64,000 bases of DNA, from positions 62,001-126,000 of the forward strand of contig NZ_LZSV01000024.1 of the NCBI RefSeq assembly GCF_001665605.1. Direction: 5' to 3'. The translations under genes were made by a program, and so were the position numbers. Shown one piece after another: positions 46,548-55,114 of this stretch. This DNA is from Mycobacterium sp. 852014-50255_SCH5639931 (GTDB lineage: Bacteria > Actinomycetota > Actinomycetes > Mycobacteriales > Mycobacteriaceae). Under the pieces are notes generated by a model. The model saw nothing but the letters and a program-made list of their open reading frames with translations, had not been told where the DNA came from and did no database searches. Numbering within the stretch: the first letter of the stretch is position 1; the number at the start of each line of letters is the position of its first letter.

Positions 46548-47989
46548 CCGTGTCACTCGATCGTCGTGAGTTTCTCAAGTGGGGCAGCGTGGCCGCCCTG
46601 GCCGCGTGTGGGCGGCCCGAACCACCCAGCGGTAAGGCCGACTACACGCTGCGGATCGGCACCGGCGCAGTCGAATTGGCGCCGGGCCACGTCGTGTCGA
46701 CCCTGACCTACAACGGACAATTCCCCGGCCCGTTGCTGCGGTTCACGGAGGGCCGGTGGACGACGGTGGATGTCTTCAACGACACCGATTCCCCCGAGCA
46801 GCTGCACTGGCACGGCCAGCACGTCGGCGACGTCGTCGACGGCTCCGCCGAAGAGGGCACGCCCTACATCCCCGCGCACGGCATGCGGCGGATCTCCTTC
46901 GTCCCCGGCCCGGCGGGCTTCCGCTTCTACCACACCCATGTGGTGCCGCGATCCGACCTGTCCCGCGGTCAGTACACCGGACTTGTCGGCCCCGTCTACA
47001 TCGAGCCCAGGCAGAACTCCGGGGCCTATGACCAAGAGATCTTCCTGACGCTCAAGGAATTCGAGCCCACGTTCAGCCGCGGCGGCGACATGGCCAGTGA
47101 AATCCTGGCCGGCGACGAAGACCCGGAGCTCAAAGCCAAGGGCGAATCAGCGATGGCGGCCTCGCTGGCTCGCGGCGAACCGCGCGGCTTCGAGGTCGGC
47201 TACGGCGCGTTCGCCGTCAACGGCCGCATGCTGGGCCACGGCGACCCCATCCGCGTGCGGACCGGCCAGCGGGTGCTGCTGCACGTGCTGAACGGTAGCG
47301 CCACCGAGACCCGCAGCCTGGCGCTGCCCGGGCATGCCTTCAATGTGATTGCGCTGGACGGCAATCTGGTTCCCAACCCGGCACCGGTGCCGGTGTTGTG
47401 GCTCGGCGCCGGCGAACGCATCTCGGCGCTGGTGACCATGACCAATCCTGGCGTGTGGGTGCTGGGCGACGTCTCCGACGACGACCGGGGCCGCGGCATG
47501 GGGGTGGTCGTCGAATATGCCGGGCGCGGCGGGGATCCGCAGTGGGCGGCGCCGCCGCCGTTCAAGTGGGATTACCGGCTGTTCGCGCGGCCCGCGCCCG
47601 TCCCCCCGCCCGACCGCGCGATCGAGCTGCTGATCGAGAAGCGCAATGCCGCAGAGAACGGGTTCAACGTGTGGACCTTCAACGGCACACCGTTTTCCAT
47701 GGACACCAACCATCCGGTGCTCGACGTGCAGCGCGACAAGCGCTACCGGCTGCGCTTCCGCAATGCCAGTGACGACCTGCACCCGATGCATTTGCACCGG
47801 CACACATTCGAAATCACCCACTTCGCCGGCACGCCGACGGCCGGCGTGCGCAAGGACGTCGCGATGCTGGGCGGCTACCAGAGCATGGACGTCGACTTCG
47901 TCGCCGACCAGCCCGGCCTGTCGCTGCTGCATTGCCACCAGCAGATCCACATGGATTACGGTCTCATGCTGCTGCTCAACGGCGCCTGA
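46544..47989 (+). CDS. Tat-exported multicopper oxidase (probable lipoprotein)
   Basis: 481 residues with a Tat-like N-terminus (LDRREFLKWG) running into a hydrophobic stretch that ends in a lipobox-like LAAC, so it is probably an exported copper enzyme anchored by lipid. Cupredoxin copper motifs in order: HWHG near 87, HTH near 130, HPMHLHRHTF near 413 and HCHQQIHMDYGLM near 463, covering the type 1, 2 and 3 sites, with Met as likely T1 axial ligand. It oxidises metal ions or phenolic substrates using O2. Coupling to an ArsR-ArsC fusion suggests a role in metalloid or copper stress. Its stop is 2 bp from that of the convergent flavoprotein gene. Confidence 0.9.
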   Translation: MTVSLDRREFLKWGSVAALAACGRPEPPSGKADYTLRIGTGAVELAPGHVVSTLTYNGQFPGPLLRFTEGRWTTVDVFNDTDSPEQLHWHGQHVGDVVDGSAEEGTPYIPAHGMRRISFVPGPAGFRFYHTHVVPRSDLSRGQYTGLVGPVYIEPRQNSGAYDQEIFLTLKEFEPTFSRGGDMASEILAGDEDPELKAKGESAMAASLARGEPRGFEVGYGAFAVNGRMLGHGDPIRVRTGQRVLLHVLNGSATETRSLALPGHAFNVIALDGNLVPNPAPVPVLWLGAGERISALVTMTNPGVWVLGDVSDDDRGRGMGVVVEYAGRGGDPQWAAPPPFKWDYRLFARPAPVPPPDRAIELLIEKRNAAENGFNVWTFNGTPFSMDTNHPVLDVQRDKRYRLRFRNASDDLHPMHLHRHTFEITHFAGTPTAGVRKDVAMLGGYQSMDVDFVADQPGLSLLHCHQQIHMDYGLMLLLNGA

Positions 47990-47991
47990 TC

Positions 47992-49116
47992 TCAATCAAG
48001 CGGATTATTCTCCCGCACACCGCGATACATGCCCCAGCGCACGATCCACGGCATCACCACCCGCTCGACCGACCACGCCGGAAACCGGAACGCGTGCCCG
48101 CTGGGCAGAAACACCTCCAGCCCGTTGGGTTGAATACCGACCAGCGAACCCCACCGCCGCGTCGGCGCACGATAGGTCTCGAGCCGCCCGCCGCTGAGTT
48201 CGGCCAGGACGTTGCGGGCCACCAACGCATCTCCGCGGTTGCGGGCCGAGCTCCGCAGCGGATCGGTCGCCGCGACATCGCCGACCGCGAAGACACCCGG
48301 GTGCCCCGGGACCCGCAGCTCCGGGGTCACGCGTACGAACCCGTCCTCGTCGAGCAGCTCGCGCGGCAGCCAATCGGTGTTGGGTCGCACCCGCCCGATC
48401 GCCCACAGCACGGCGTCGGCGGACGCCGGGGGTTGTCCGGTGCTCCAGGACACCGGGTCACCGGTGATTTCGTCGCCCGCGAACGCGTCGGGCAGCACGG
48501 CGCGGTGGCCCGGGTGGATGCCCACGCCCAGCGCCGTTAGTCGGGCGTGAATCCGCCTCCAGATCCGCGGATGGTGTCCGCCCAGCGCGGATTCTCCGGG
48601 GAAGTACAGGTCGATCCGCTTGTCCGGCCACGTGGTGGCCATGTTGAGCGCGCTGCTCACCGCCGCCGCGCCGCCGCCCACGACGGCGACCGAGCCGGCG
48701 GCCGCCAGCCGGTCGTGCGCGGCACGCAGCTCCGCGCCGACCTCGGCCACCGATTGCAGCGTCGGCCGGCGCCAGAAGCCGTTGCTGACCCCGGTCGCGA
48801 TGATCAGCGCGTCGTACCCCTCCGCGAGGTCAGCCCCGTCGGCGTGTTTGCCCACGACGGTGCGGGCGGCCAGGTCCAGGCCGGTCAGCCGGGCCTGCAT
48901 CGTCCGCACCCGGTCCAGGCGCCGGAACCGGTCGAACGGAATCCAGTAGTCACGGGCCCAATCGTCCGGGCGCGAGAGCCGAACGCCGAGTTCCTGACCG
49001 CTGACCAGCGCGGGCTTGACGGAGATGCCAACGACGTCGGCGTACCCGGACAGCCGGATCGCGGCCAGGACACCCGCGTCTCCAAGCCCGGCAATGACGA
49101 CACGCTTGCGGTTCAT
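47992..49116 (-). CDS. NAD(P)/FAD-dependent oxidoreductase (NDH-2/FSP1-like)
   Basis: 374 residues. ATG 49116 is chosen, with AGGA 7 nt upstream, giving MNRKRVVIAGLGDAGV as the FAD-binding start. The second dinucleotide fold has VAVVGGGAAAVSSALN near 165, and GVFAVGDVAATDP near the end contacts FAD. The family includes type II NADH dehydrogenases and quinone reductases. No C-terminal membrane anchor is obvious beyond a weakly hydrophobic tail. It is divergent from the membrane protein at 49185. Confidence 0.82.
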   Translation of the reverse strand: MNRKRVVIAGLGDAGVLAAIRLSGYADVVGISVKPALVSGQELGVRLSRPDDWARDYWIPFDRFRRLDRVRTMQARLTGLDLAARTVVGKHADGADLAEGYDALIIATGVSNGFWRRPTLQSVAEVGAELRAAHDRLAAAGSVAVVGGGAAAVSSALNMATTWPDKRIDLYFPGESALGGHHPRIWRRIHARLTALGVGIHPGHRAVLPDAFAGDEITGDPVSWSTGQPPASADAVLWAIGRVRPNTDWLPRELLDEDGFVRVTPELRVPGHPGVFAVGDVAATDPLRSSARNRGDALVARNVLAELSGGRLETYRAPTRRWGSLVGIQPNGLEVFLPSGHAFRFPAWSVERVVMPWIVRWGMYRGVRENNPLD

Positions 49117-49184
49117 GTCGCTATCCTGCCTGGCATGACGTTTCCGACCACGCACTGATCGACCGATTGCCAGGAGCACGTCAG

Positions 49185-50048
49185 TTGATCGCCACCGAGT
49201 TGCAGCGGCCGATGCACCCGCGCGCGCGTGCCGCGTTGCACGCCGCCGTGCGCGCGTCGGCCCCGCGCCCGGCCGCTGCCCGGCGGGCCGCCAAGGACTT
49301 CGCGAAGCCGGCCCTGGGGGCGGCGGTGCTCGCGGAGATCCGGTGGGCGTTCACCGCGCCCCGCACGTGGCTGATGGGCGTGGTCGCCAACATCATCTTC
49401 GCCGCGGCGTGGCTGCTGGTGCAGCCGCTGACCATCGGCCGCCACCACACCGACTGGGTGATTTTGATTGGCACCTATTTTTCATCGTGGGTGCTGGCCG
49501 ACGTCACCACCACCAACCTGTTCGGCGCCGATCACTATCGCGTCCTGGCCGGCCTGTCCGACGGCGTGCCGTTCTGGCGAATCCTGCTGATCAAAAACCT
49601 TGCCCTGCTTGCGATCGTCGGGCTGCCCACCTTGCTGGCGGCCATGGTGTTGACGCTGTGCCTGGAAACGCCTGGGCGGCTGGGGATCACGATCCCCACC
49701 GTCGCCGTGCCCATCGTGTCCTGGCTGGGGGTGGGCAACGTGATCTCGGTGCTGCATCCGGTCAGCGTCGAGCCGCTGATTCGGCGATGGCGGCAGCGCG
49801 GCGATCGGCGCCGCACCGGCAGCTGGCTGACGGTGCTGACCCTGCCGTACGCGCTGTACTACGTCGCCGACCCGATGAACGGGGTCGAGCACAAGGTGCT
49901 CTGGACCAAGCTGCCCGCGATGATCTGGCCGGTGTTCGGTCGGGACACCAAGAGCTTCGTGCACCTGGCTGTTGCCGTGGCCGTCTGGATCGCAGGCACC
50001 GTCGCCGCGGTGTTGTGGGTTCGCAAGCGCGGGTTGACGATCAGGTGA
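49185..50048 (+). CDS. Six-helix integral membrane protein, possibly ABC-permease-like
   Basis: About 287 residues. TTG 49185 is preferred because AGGAG lies 8 nt upstream; TTG 49167 has none. After an amphipathic Ala/Arg-rich N-terminus there are about six hydrophobic segments (for example WLMGVVANIIFAAAWLLV, IGTYFSSWVLADV, LALLAIVGLPTLLAAMVL, and a final AVAVWIAGTVAAVLWV). The architecture resembles ABC-2-type permeases, but no ATPase gene is adjacent. Function unknown. The 3' end overlaps the convergent LLM gene by 8 bp. Confidence 0.75.
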   Translation: MIATELQRPMHPRARAALHAAVRASAPRPAAARRAAKDFAKPALGAAVLAEIRWAFTAPRTWLMGVVANIIFAAAWLLVQPLTIGRHHTDWVILIGTYFSSWVLADVTTTNLFGADHYRVLAGLSDGVPFWRILLIKNLALLAIVGLPTLLAAMVLTLCLETPGRLGITIPTVAVPIVSWLGVGNVISVLHPVSVEPLIRRWRQRGDRRRTGSWLTVLTLPYALYYVADPMNGVEHKVLWTKLPAMIWPVFGRDTKSFVHLAVAVAVWIAGTVAAVLWVRKRGLTIR

Positions 50049-50973
50049 TCGGTCCCGGCACCTTGGGCTTGATTTCCTCGATCACCCACTGCGCGTAGTC
50101 GAGGTATTCGTCGACGCCGCCGACGGCGGGGATGGGCACGGCGCTGACCGTCACGCCCTGCTCGGCGAGCCAGGCCAACCGGTCGACGATCTCGTCGGCG
50201 CTCATGCCGGGCCGTTCGGCCGGGTCGTCGCGGGCGACGTGTCCTTCGCCGACCCGGTTGGTGCTCAGCCCGTGCATCACCTCGAACGGCCGGCCGTCAT
50301 AAGACGGCTGGGATTTGAGGTAGTCGAGCCTTTCGGCGATCCGCTCGGGCGGCGTCAGGAACGGCCACCAGCCGGACGCGTACTTGGCCGCCCTGCGCAG
50401 CGCCGCATCGGCGTCGCCGCCGATCCAGACCGGAAGGTGGGGCTTTTGAACCGGTTTCGGTTCGAACGCGATGCCGTCGAACGACACGTAGCGGCCGTCG
50501 AATCGCGGGGTGTCACTGGTCCACAGCTCCACGATGGCCGCGAGGTATTCGTCGGCGATGCGGCCCCGCTCGCCGAAGGGCACTCCGAGGAGCTCGAATT
50601 CCCTTGCCAGCCAGCCGACCCCGAAGGTGACCATCATCCGGCCCCCGCTCATCCAGTCCGCGGTGGCCAGCGCCTTGGCCAGGGCGATCGGCCGGTGCAA
50701 CGGCAGGATGGTGACGCAGGAGTTGATCGCGACCCGCTCGGTCGCACCGGCGATGTAGGCCTGGGCGGCCGTCGAGTGCAGGTAGTGCGGCCCGGAAAGC
50801 TCGACGTGCTCGGTGGGGATGACGAGATGCTCGGGGACGGCGATCATGTCGTAGCCCCACCGATCGGCGCATTTGATCATGCGGGTCTGGTCCGGCCCCG
50901 TGACCGCCGCTTCCCAGGGTTGCGTCATCGCCGGCAGGCGCACCATGTGCGGAAGGGGGAACGCGAACTTCAT
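50041..50973 (-). CDS. F420-dependent LLM-class oxidoreductase
   Basis: 310 residues, ATG 50973 with GGAGG 7 nt upstream. A luciferase-like TIM-barrel monooxygenase/dehydrogenase: MKFAFPLPHMV at the N-terminus, MIAVPEHLVIP, AINSCVTILPLHRPIALAKALAT, GRMMVTFGVGWLAREFELLGVPF and PVWIGGDADAALRRAA. Mycobacterial members usually use coenzyme F420 to reduce or oxidise carbonyl compounds. It is transcribed divergently from a PadR regulator, which may control it. Confidence 0.87.
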   Translation of the reverse strand: MKFAFPLPHMVRLPAMTQPWEAAVTGPDQTRMIKCADRWGYDMIAVPEHLVIPTEHVELSGPHYLHSTAAQAYIAGATERVAINSCVTILPLHRPIALAKALATADWMSGGRMMVTFGVGWLAREFELLGVPFGERGRIADEYLAAIVELWTSDTPRFDGRYVSFDGIAFEPKPVQKPHLPVWIGGDADAALRRAAKYASGWWPFLTPPERIAERLDYLKSQPSYDGRPFEVMHGLSTNRVGEGHVARDDPAERPGMSADEIVDRLAWLAEQGVTVSAVPIPAVGGVDEYLDYAQWVIEEIKPKVPGPIT

Positions 50974-51104
50974 GTTGTTTCCTCCAAAGCCATCACGCAT
51001 CTCCGGGGACCGGCTGTCTCCCTGAGACCATCGCCCAGCACACTGCATCCCGCCTAGCGGTCCGCGTCAAACAGATCCTCGTCCCGGGTTGTTAACCTTG
51101 CGTC

Positions 51105-51794
51105 GTGGACTCCGAACCGGACCCTACCGGCGAAAACAAGTCGAAGGCGGCGCTTGCCGCCACGAGTTGGGCGCTGCTGGGCATGATGTCCTACGAGGAG
51201 GAGGTCTCCGGCTACGACCTGAAAAAGTGGATCGACTGGAGCGTCGATCTCTACTACTGGAGTCCGTCTTACAGCCAGATTTACACCGAGCTGAAGAAGC
51301 TCGAGGGGCTGGGCTTGGTGACCTCACGCGTTGAGCACGACGAGGGTACGCGCAGCCGCCGACTCTATAAGATCACGCCAGCCGGGATGGCCGCTGTCAC
51401 CGACTGGACCAACAACGCCCCGGTGGACCCCCCGGTGCTCAAGCACAGCGTCCTGTTGCGGGTGACGTTTGGTCACCTCAGCAACCCGGCGCGGCTCAAG
51501 GAGCTGCTGCAGGAACACGTCGCCTACGCCGAAGCCAGGCACCGCAAAGCGGTTGAGGACGCCGACGGCGCCGAGGCCCAACCCGCATGGGCGTATTCGG
51601 TGATCGCGCTGCGCTGGGCGGCCAAGTACTACGCGGCCGAGCGCGAGTTCGCGCTCGAACTGATGAAGGACATCGACGAGGCGGACGCCATCCTGAAGAA
51701 GGCGACCAAGGGGGGCTTCGGGCAGCCGCGCCCGATGCCCGGCTACTGGCGTGAGGTCGAGAAGCAGGTCGAGGCCAAACGCAAAGCGGACTAG
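51105..51794 (+). CDS. PadR-family transcriptional regulator
   Basis: 229 residues from GTG 51105; TAACCT ends 6 nt upstream, so the mRNA may be leaderless. The winged helix (about 18-98) has LGMMSYEEEVSGYDLKKWI, SYSQIYTELKKLEGLGLV and SRRLYKITPAGMAAV. The long C-terminal helical part (Vir-type PadR) would dimerise. It regulates probably itself and the divergent LLM oxidoreductase, perhaps also the flavoprotein downstream. Its TAG stop and that of the convergent KstD-like gene share the palindrome CTAG (51791-51794). Confidence 0.87.
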   Translation: MDSEPDPTGENKSKAALAATSWALLGMMSYEEEVSGYDLKKWIDWSVDLYYWSPSYSQIYTELKKLEGLGLVTSRVEHDEGTRSRRLYKITPAGMAAVTDWTNNAPVDPPVLKHSVLLRVTFGHLSNPARLKELLQEHVAYAEARHRKAVEDADGAEAQPAWAYSVIALRWAAKYYAAEREFALELMKDIDEADAILKKATKGGFGQPRPMPGYWREVEKQVEAKRKAD

Positions 51795-53500
51795 CCCGTC
51801 GCGTCCCGCGCCGCGTCGCGGGCCGCGATGTAGCCGTACACCAGGCCCTGCGCGATCGTCGCGCCCGCGCCCGGGTACGTCGTGCCGAACGCGTTGGCGG
51901 CGGTGTTGCCGATTGCATACAGGCCGGCGATCACGCTTCCATCCTCGCGGAGCACCCGTGCGCGCTCGTCGGCCTTGAGCCCGCCGCACGTGCCGAGGTC
52001 GCTGAGCACCATCTTCACGGCGTAGAACGGGCCCTTGGCCAACGGGCGCAGATTCGGGTTCGGCTTGATCGTCGGGTCGCCGTAATAGCGGTCGTAGGCG
52101 CTGCGCCCTCGGCCGAAGTCGGGATCCTCACCGACAGCGGCGTTTTGGTTGAAGTAAGTCATCGTCTCGCAGAATTCTGGCACCGGAACGTTCATCCGGG
52201 CACCCAGCTCGCCGAGGTTGTCCGCCCGCACCGCGATTCCCGCGTCGTACCAGGCTTGCGGGATGCGCATGCGCGGGAACAGTTCGGCGCCAAAGACATA
52301 GCTGTTGCGGTACTGCTGGTCGAAGACGATCCACATCGCGTCCACGGGGCTGCCCGACCGCTCCAGCTCGAGCAACCGCTGGCCGAACGACATGTAATCC
52401 GCGGACTCGTTCGCGAATCGGTGGCCGTTTTGGTCGACGATGAGACTTCCAGGCAGTGAACGTTCCGCCAGCATTACCGCCGGCGCCTTGCCCGGCAGGG
52501 GCGCGATGGCGGGAAACCACCAGGCTTGATCCATCAAAGCAGTATCGGCGCCGAATTCCTGCCCCGCACGAATGCCGTCGCCCGTATTGGATTGGGCACC
52601 CAGGCTCAGATTGGCGCCCAGCGACTCGGACTGAAACTTCCACCTCATGTCCATGCTGTGGTCGAAACCGCCGGTTGCCAGCACCACTCCTCGCCGGGCG
52701 GTGATCGTCACCTCCAGCCCGTCATAGTCGACGACCGCGCCAGTCACCCGCTCCCCGTCGCCGTCCAGGCGCACGAGCGGGCAACCGGTCCACACCGGGA
52801 TACCGGCGCGCAGCACCCCCGCAAACAGCCCGGCCATCAGACCCTGGCCGCCCGCGGCGTAGCGCCGACCGATAATCCTCCCGCCGAAGCCCTGCGCCAC
52901 CCGCTTGCCGAACGTGGGAATGCCCTTGCGCGGCACCCGGGCCACGAGGTTCATCCACCGGTAGTCGGCGCCCGTCGTCGGTATCGAGACGCCGGCCTCG
53001 AGCACGCCGGGCCGCAACCGCGTGCGGTACCGGCCGAGGATCGATGTGTCGAACGGGTGGCATTCGCACGTCCGGCCCGCCGCGCTGCCACCCGGCTCCT
53101 CGGGGTGGTAGTCGGAGTAGTCACGGGCCCAGAACAGCCGCAGCGGGGTAGTGCGGCGCAGCATGTCGACCGTCGCCGCGACATGAGCCACGAATTCGGC
53201 CGATCGCTGCGCCGGGGCCGAACCCGCCACCACCGAGTCCAAATACGCGGCGGCGCGCTCGGGGGAGTCTCCGGCGCCGGCATCTCGCAGCACGGGACTG
53301 ACGGGTAGCCACAATGCGCCGCCCGACCGGGCTGTCGACCCGCCCACGTACGACGACTTCTCCACGATCAGCACCGACAGCCCGAGTTCGCGGGCGGCCA
53401 GTGCCGCGGCCATGCCGGTCCCGGACCCGACCACCAGCAGGTCGACCGCCACATCGGCCACGGGAAGCCCGGCGGGGATCGTCGCGCTCTGGGGGTTCAC
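51791..53500 (-). CDS. 3-ketosteroid delta1-dehydrogenase-like flavoprotein (KstD family)
   Basis: About 569 residues. GTG 53500 is preferred because TACGGT lies 7 nt before it (TTG 53506 is possible). FAD-binding DLLVVGSGTGMAAALAA leads into a VEKSSYVGGSTARSGG segment. YSDYHPEEPGG follows, and the C-terminus has GTTYPGAGATIAQGLVYGY, where KstD enzymes keep the catalytic tyrosine and the substrate-binding glycine. The overall pattern, including the AYDRYYGDP segment, follows KstD. It would introduce a double bond into ring A of a 3-ketosteroid or a related cyclic ketone. It is divergent from kshA, the usual partner activity in ring opening. M. tuberculosis has several KstD-like paralogues, so this need not be the main cholesterol enzyme. 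Confidence 0.85.
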   Translation of the reverse strand: MNPQSATIPAGLPVADVAVDLLVVGSGTGMAAALAARELGLSVLIVEKSSYVGGSTARSGGALWLPVSPVLRDAGAGDSPERAAAYLDSVVAGSAPAQRSAEFVAHVAATVDMLRRTTPLRLFWARDYSDYHPEEPGGSAAGRTCECHPFDTSILGRYRTRLRPGVLEAGVSIPTTGADYRWMNLVARVPRKGIPTFGKRVAQGFGGRIIGRRYAAGGQGLMAGLFAGVLRAGIPVWTGCPLVRLDGDGERVTGAVVDYDGLEVTITARRGVVLATGGFDHSMDMRWKFQSESLGANLSLGAQSNTGDGIRAGQEFGADTALMDQAWWFPAIAPLPGKAPAVMLAERSLPGSLIVDQNGHRFANESADYMSFGQRLLELERSGSPVDAMWIVFDQQYRNSYVFGAELFPRMRIPQAWYDAGIAVRADNLGELGARMNVPVPEFCETMTYFNQNAAVGEDPDFGRGRSAYDRYYGDPTIKPNPNLRPLAKGPFYAVKMVLSDLGTCGGLKADERARVLREDGSVIAGLYAIGNTAANAFGTTYPGAGATIAQGLVYGYIAARDAARDATG

Positions 53501-53602
53501 GCGCAAAACCGTATGCCCAGGCCGCCCGACAACGGAAGAGCCGTCCTGATCAGTGGGAACAAGCGGCCCCGCAAACGGCGCGACGGGAGTTTAATCTTCC
53601 CT
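53501..53602. promoter_or_regulatory. Divergent promoter region between kstD-like and kshA-like genes
   Basis: 102 bp separate the two start codons. On the minus strand TACGGT precedes GTG 53500 by 7 nt. On the plus strand TTTAAT precedes ATG 53603 by 7 nt. Neither gene has a Shine-Dalgarno sequence, so both look leaderless. No AACnnGTT palindrome of the KstR type was found. Confidence 0.6.
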
Positions 53603-54733
53603 ATGACGACGCAGTCCGAGGTCGACGAAGTTCGGCAGATTGAAGCGCAGGCCGTGCCGACGCGGTTCGCGCGCGGCTGGCACTGCCTGGGCCTGATTCG
53701 GGATTTCGGTGATGGCAAGCCGCACGCGATCAACGCCTTCGGACAAAAGCTCGTTGTCTTCCGCAGCGCGAACGGCACCATCAACGTCCTTGACGCCTTC
53801 TGCCGGCACATGGGCGGTGATCTCTCGCAGGGCGAAGTCAAGGGCGACGAGATCGCCTGCCCGTTCCACGACTGGCGCTGGGGCGGTGACGGGCGGTGCA
53901 AGCAGGTGCCCTACAGCCGGCGCACGCCGAAGCTGGCGCGCACTGCGGCGTGGACCACGCTGCAGCAGGACGGGATGTTGTTCGTGTGGAACGACCCGGA
54001 GCGCAAACCGCCGCCCGCGGAGGTCACGATCCCGCGCATCGAGGGTGCCACCAGCGACGAGTGGACCGACTGGCACTGGTACACCACGGTCGTGCACAGC
54101 AACTGTCGCGAGATCATCGACAACGTGGTGGACATGGCCCACTTCTTCTACATACACGGCTCGTTACCCACGTATTTCAAGAACATCTTCGAGGGGCACG
54201 TGGCCACGCAGTACATGAACGGTGGGAGTCGTCCCGACATCGGTAGCCCCGAGGGGACCACGATGCTGGGGACCACGTCGGTGGCGTCCTACTACGGGCC
54301 GTCCTTCATGATCGACGACCTGACCTACCACTACACGGACGGCGACGCCAAGACGATCCTGATCAACTGCCATTACCCGATCGACTCGAATTCCTTTGTG
54401 CTGCAATACGGCATCATCGTCAAGAAGTCGGACAAGTTGCCCGGCGATGAGGCGCTGAAGACCGCGATCAGCCTGGGTGACTTCGTCAAGATCGGCTTCG
54501 AGCAGGACGTGCAGATCTGGCGGCACAAGGCGCGCATCGACAACCCGCTTCTCGTCGAGGAGGACGGGCCGGTCTACCAGTTACGTCGCTGGTACCAGCA
54601 GTTCTACGTCGACGCCACCGATGTCCAACCGGATATGGTGGACCGCTTCGAGTTCGAGCTCGACACCACCCGGCCCCACGAGGCGTGGATGAAAGAGGTC
54701 GAGGCCAACATGGCCGCGCAGGGCGCTGGCTAG
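53603..54733 (+). CDS. kshA: KshA-like Rieske oxygenase (3-ketosteroid 9-alpha-hydroxylase oxygenase component)
   Basis: 376 residues, ATG 53603. The Rieske 2Fe-2S centre is FCRHMGGDLSQGEVKGDEIA followed by CPFHDW (CxH then CxxH), near residues 67-92. The mononuclear iron site includes the DNVVDMAHFFYIHG histidines near 175-185 and an aspartate later. Long blocks (RGWHCLG, HDWRWGGDGRCK, YFKNIFEGH, LINCHYPI, NPLLVEEDGPVYQLRRWY) follow M. tuberculosis KshA closely. It should hydroxylate C9 of a ketosteroid-type substrate with electrons from a KshB-type reductase, which is not in this window. It is coupled to the small protein immediately downstream. Confidence 0.9.
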   Translation: MTTQSEVDEVRQIEAQAVPTRFARGWHCLGLIRDFGDGKPHAINAFGQKLVVFRSANGTINVLDAFCRHMGGDLSQGEVKGDEIACPFHDWRWGGDGRCKQVPYSRRTPKLARTAAWTTLQQDGMLFVWNDPERKPPPAEVTIPRIEGATSDEWTDWHWYTTVVHSNCREIIDNVVDMAHFFYIHGSLPTYFKNIFEGHVATQYMNGGSRPDIGSPEGTTMLGTTSVASYYGPSFMIDDLTYHYTDGDAKTILINCHYPIDSNSFVLQYGIIVKKSDKLPGDEALKTAISLGDFVKIGFEQDVQIWRHKARIDNPLLVEEDGPVYQLRRWYQQFYVDATDVQPDMVDRFEFELDTTRPHEAWMKEVEANMAAQGAG

Positions 54734-54734
54734 C

Positions 54735-55028
54735 GTGATGTCGCTCGATTCGTCTGTGCGGCAAGACAATCGCCTCGACGAGATGCCGATGCGCCCAGTG
54801 GGGTGCCGCAGGTGCGGGGCGCAGGTACTTGCTCGCAAAAGTAGCTGGAATCAGACCAGCGTGCAGTGGAACGCCGATGCGACGGCCCGGTGCGTCGAGC
54901 GTGCCGAAGCGCAGAGTATCGCCACGCCCGGCGGTCGTGGCGTGTTCCTGGCGTGTTCGGCGTTGCAGGAGTCGATGCTCGAAGCCGTGCGGCGTGGCGG
55001 TTTGGCCGTCGTCGACGAAACTGCTTGA
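54735..55028 (+). CDS. Small cysteine-containing protein coupled to kshA
   Basis: 97 residues, starting at GTG 54735 (or ATG 54738) one base after the kshA stop. It has a CRRCG pair near residue 24 and two later cysteines (TARCVER, FLACSAL), enough for a zinc or Fe-S site, but the spacing matches no ferredoxin known to me. No signal peptide. Tight linkage suggests a role with the oxygenase, such as electron transfer or assembly, but this is only positional inference. Confidence 0.65.
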   Translation: MMSLDSSVRQDNRLDEMPMRPVGCRRCGAQVLARKSSWNQTSVQWNADATARCVERAEAQSIATPGGRGVFLACSALQESMLEAVRRGGLAVVDETA

Positions 55029-55114
55029 CCCTTATTCCGCCGACTGCCGAATTATGTTGGCTTTGAAGGCGTTTCCGTGCAGACGAGTCGACGCTCGGCG
55101 GTGAGGTGATCCCA

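Noticed and set aside
53507..53602. KstR or KstR2 operator upstream of kshA
   Set aside because: No AACnnGTT or CAAGnnCTTG palindrome is present in the intergenic sequence.
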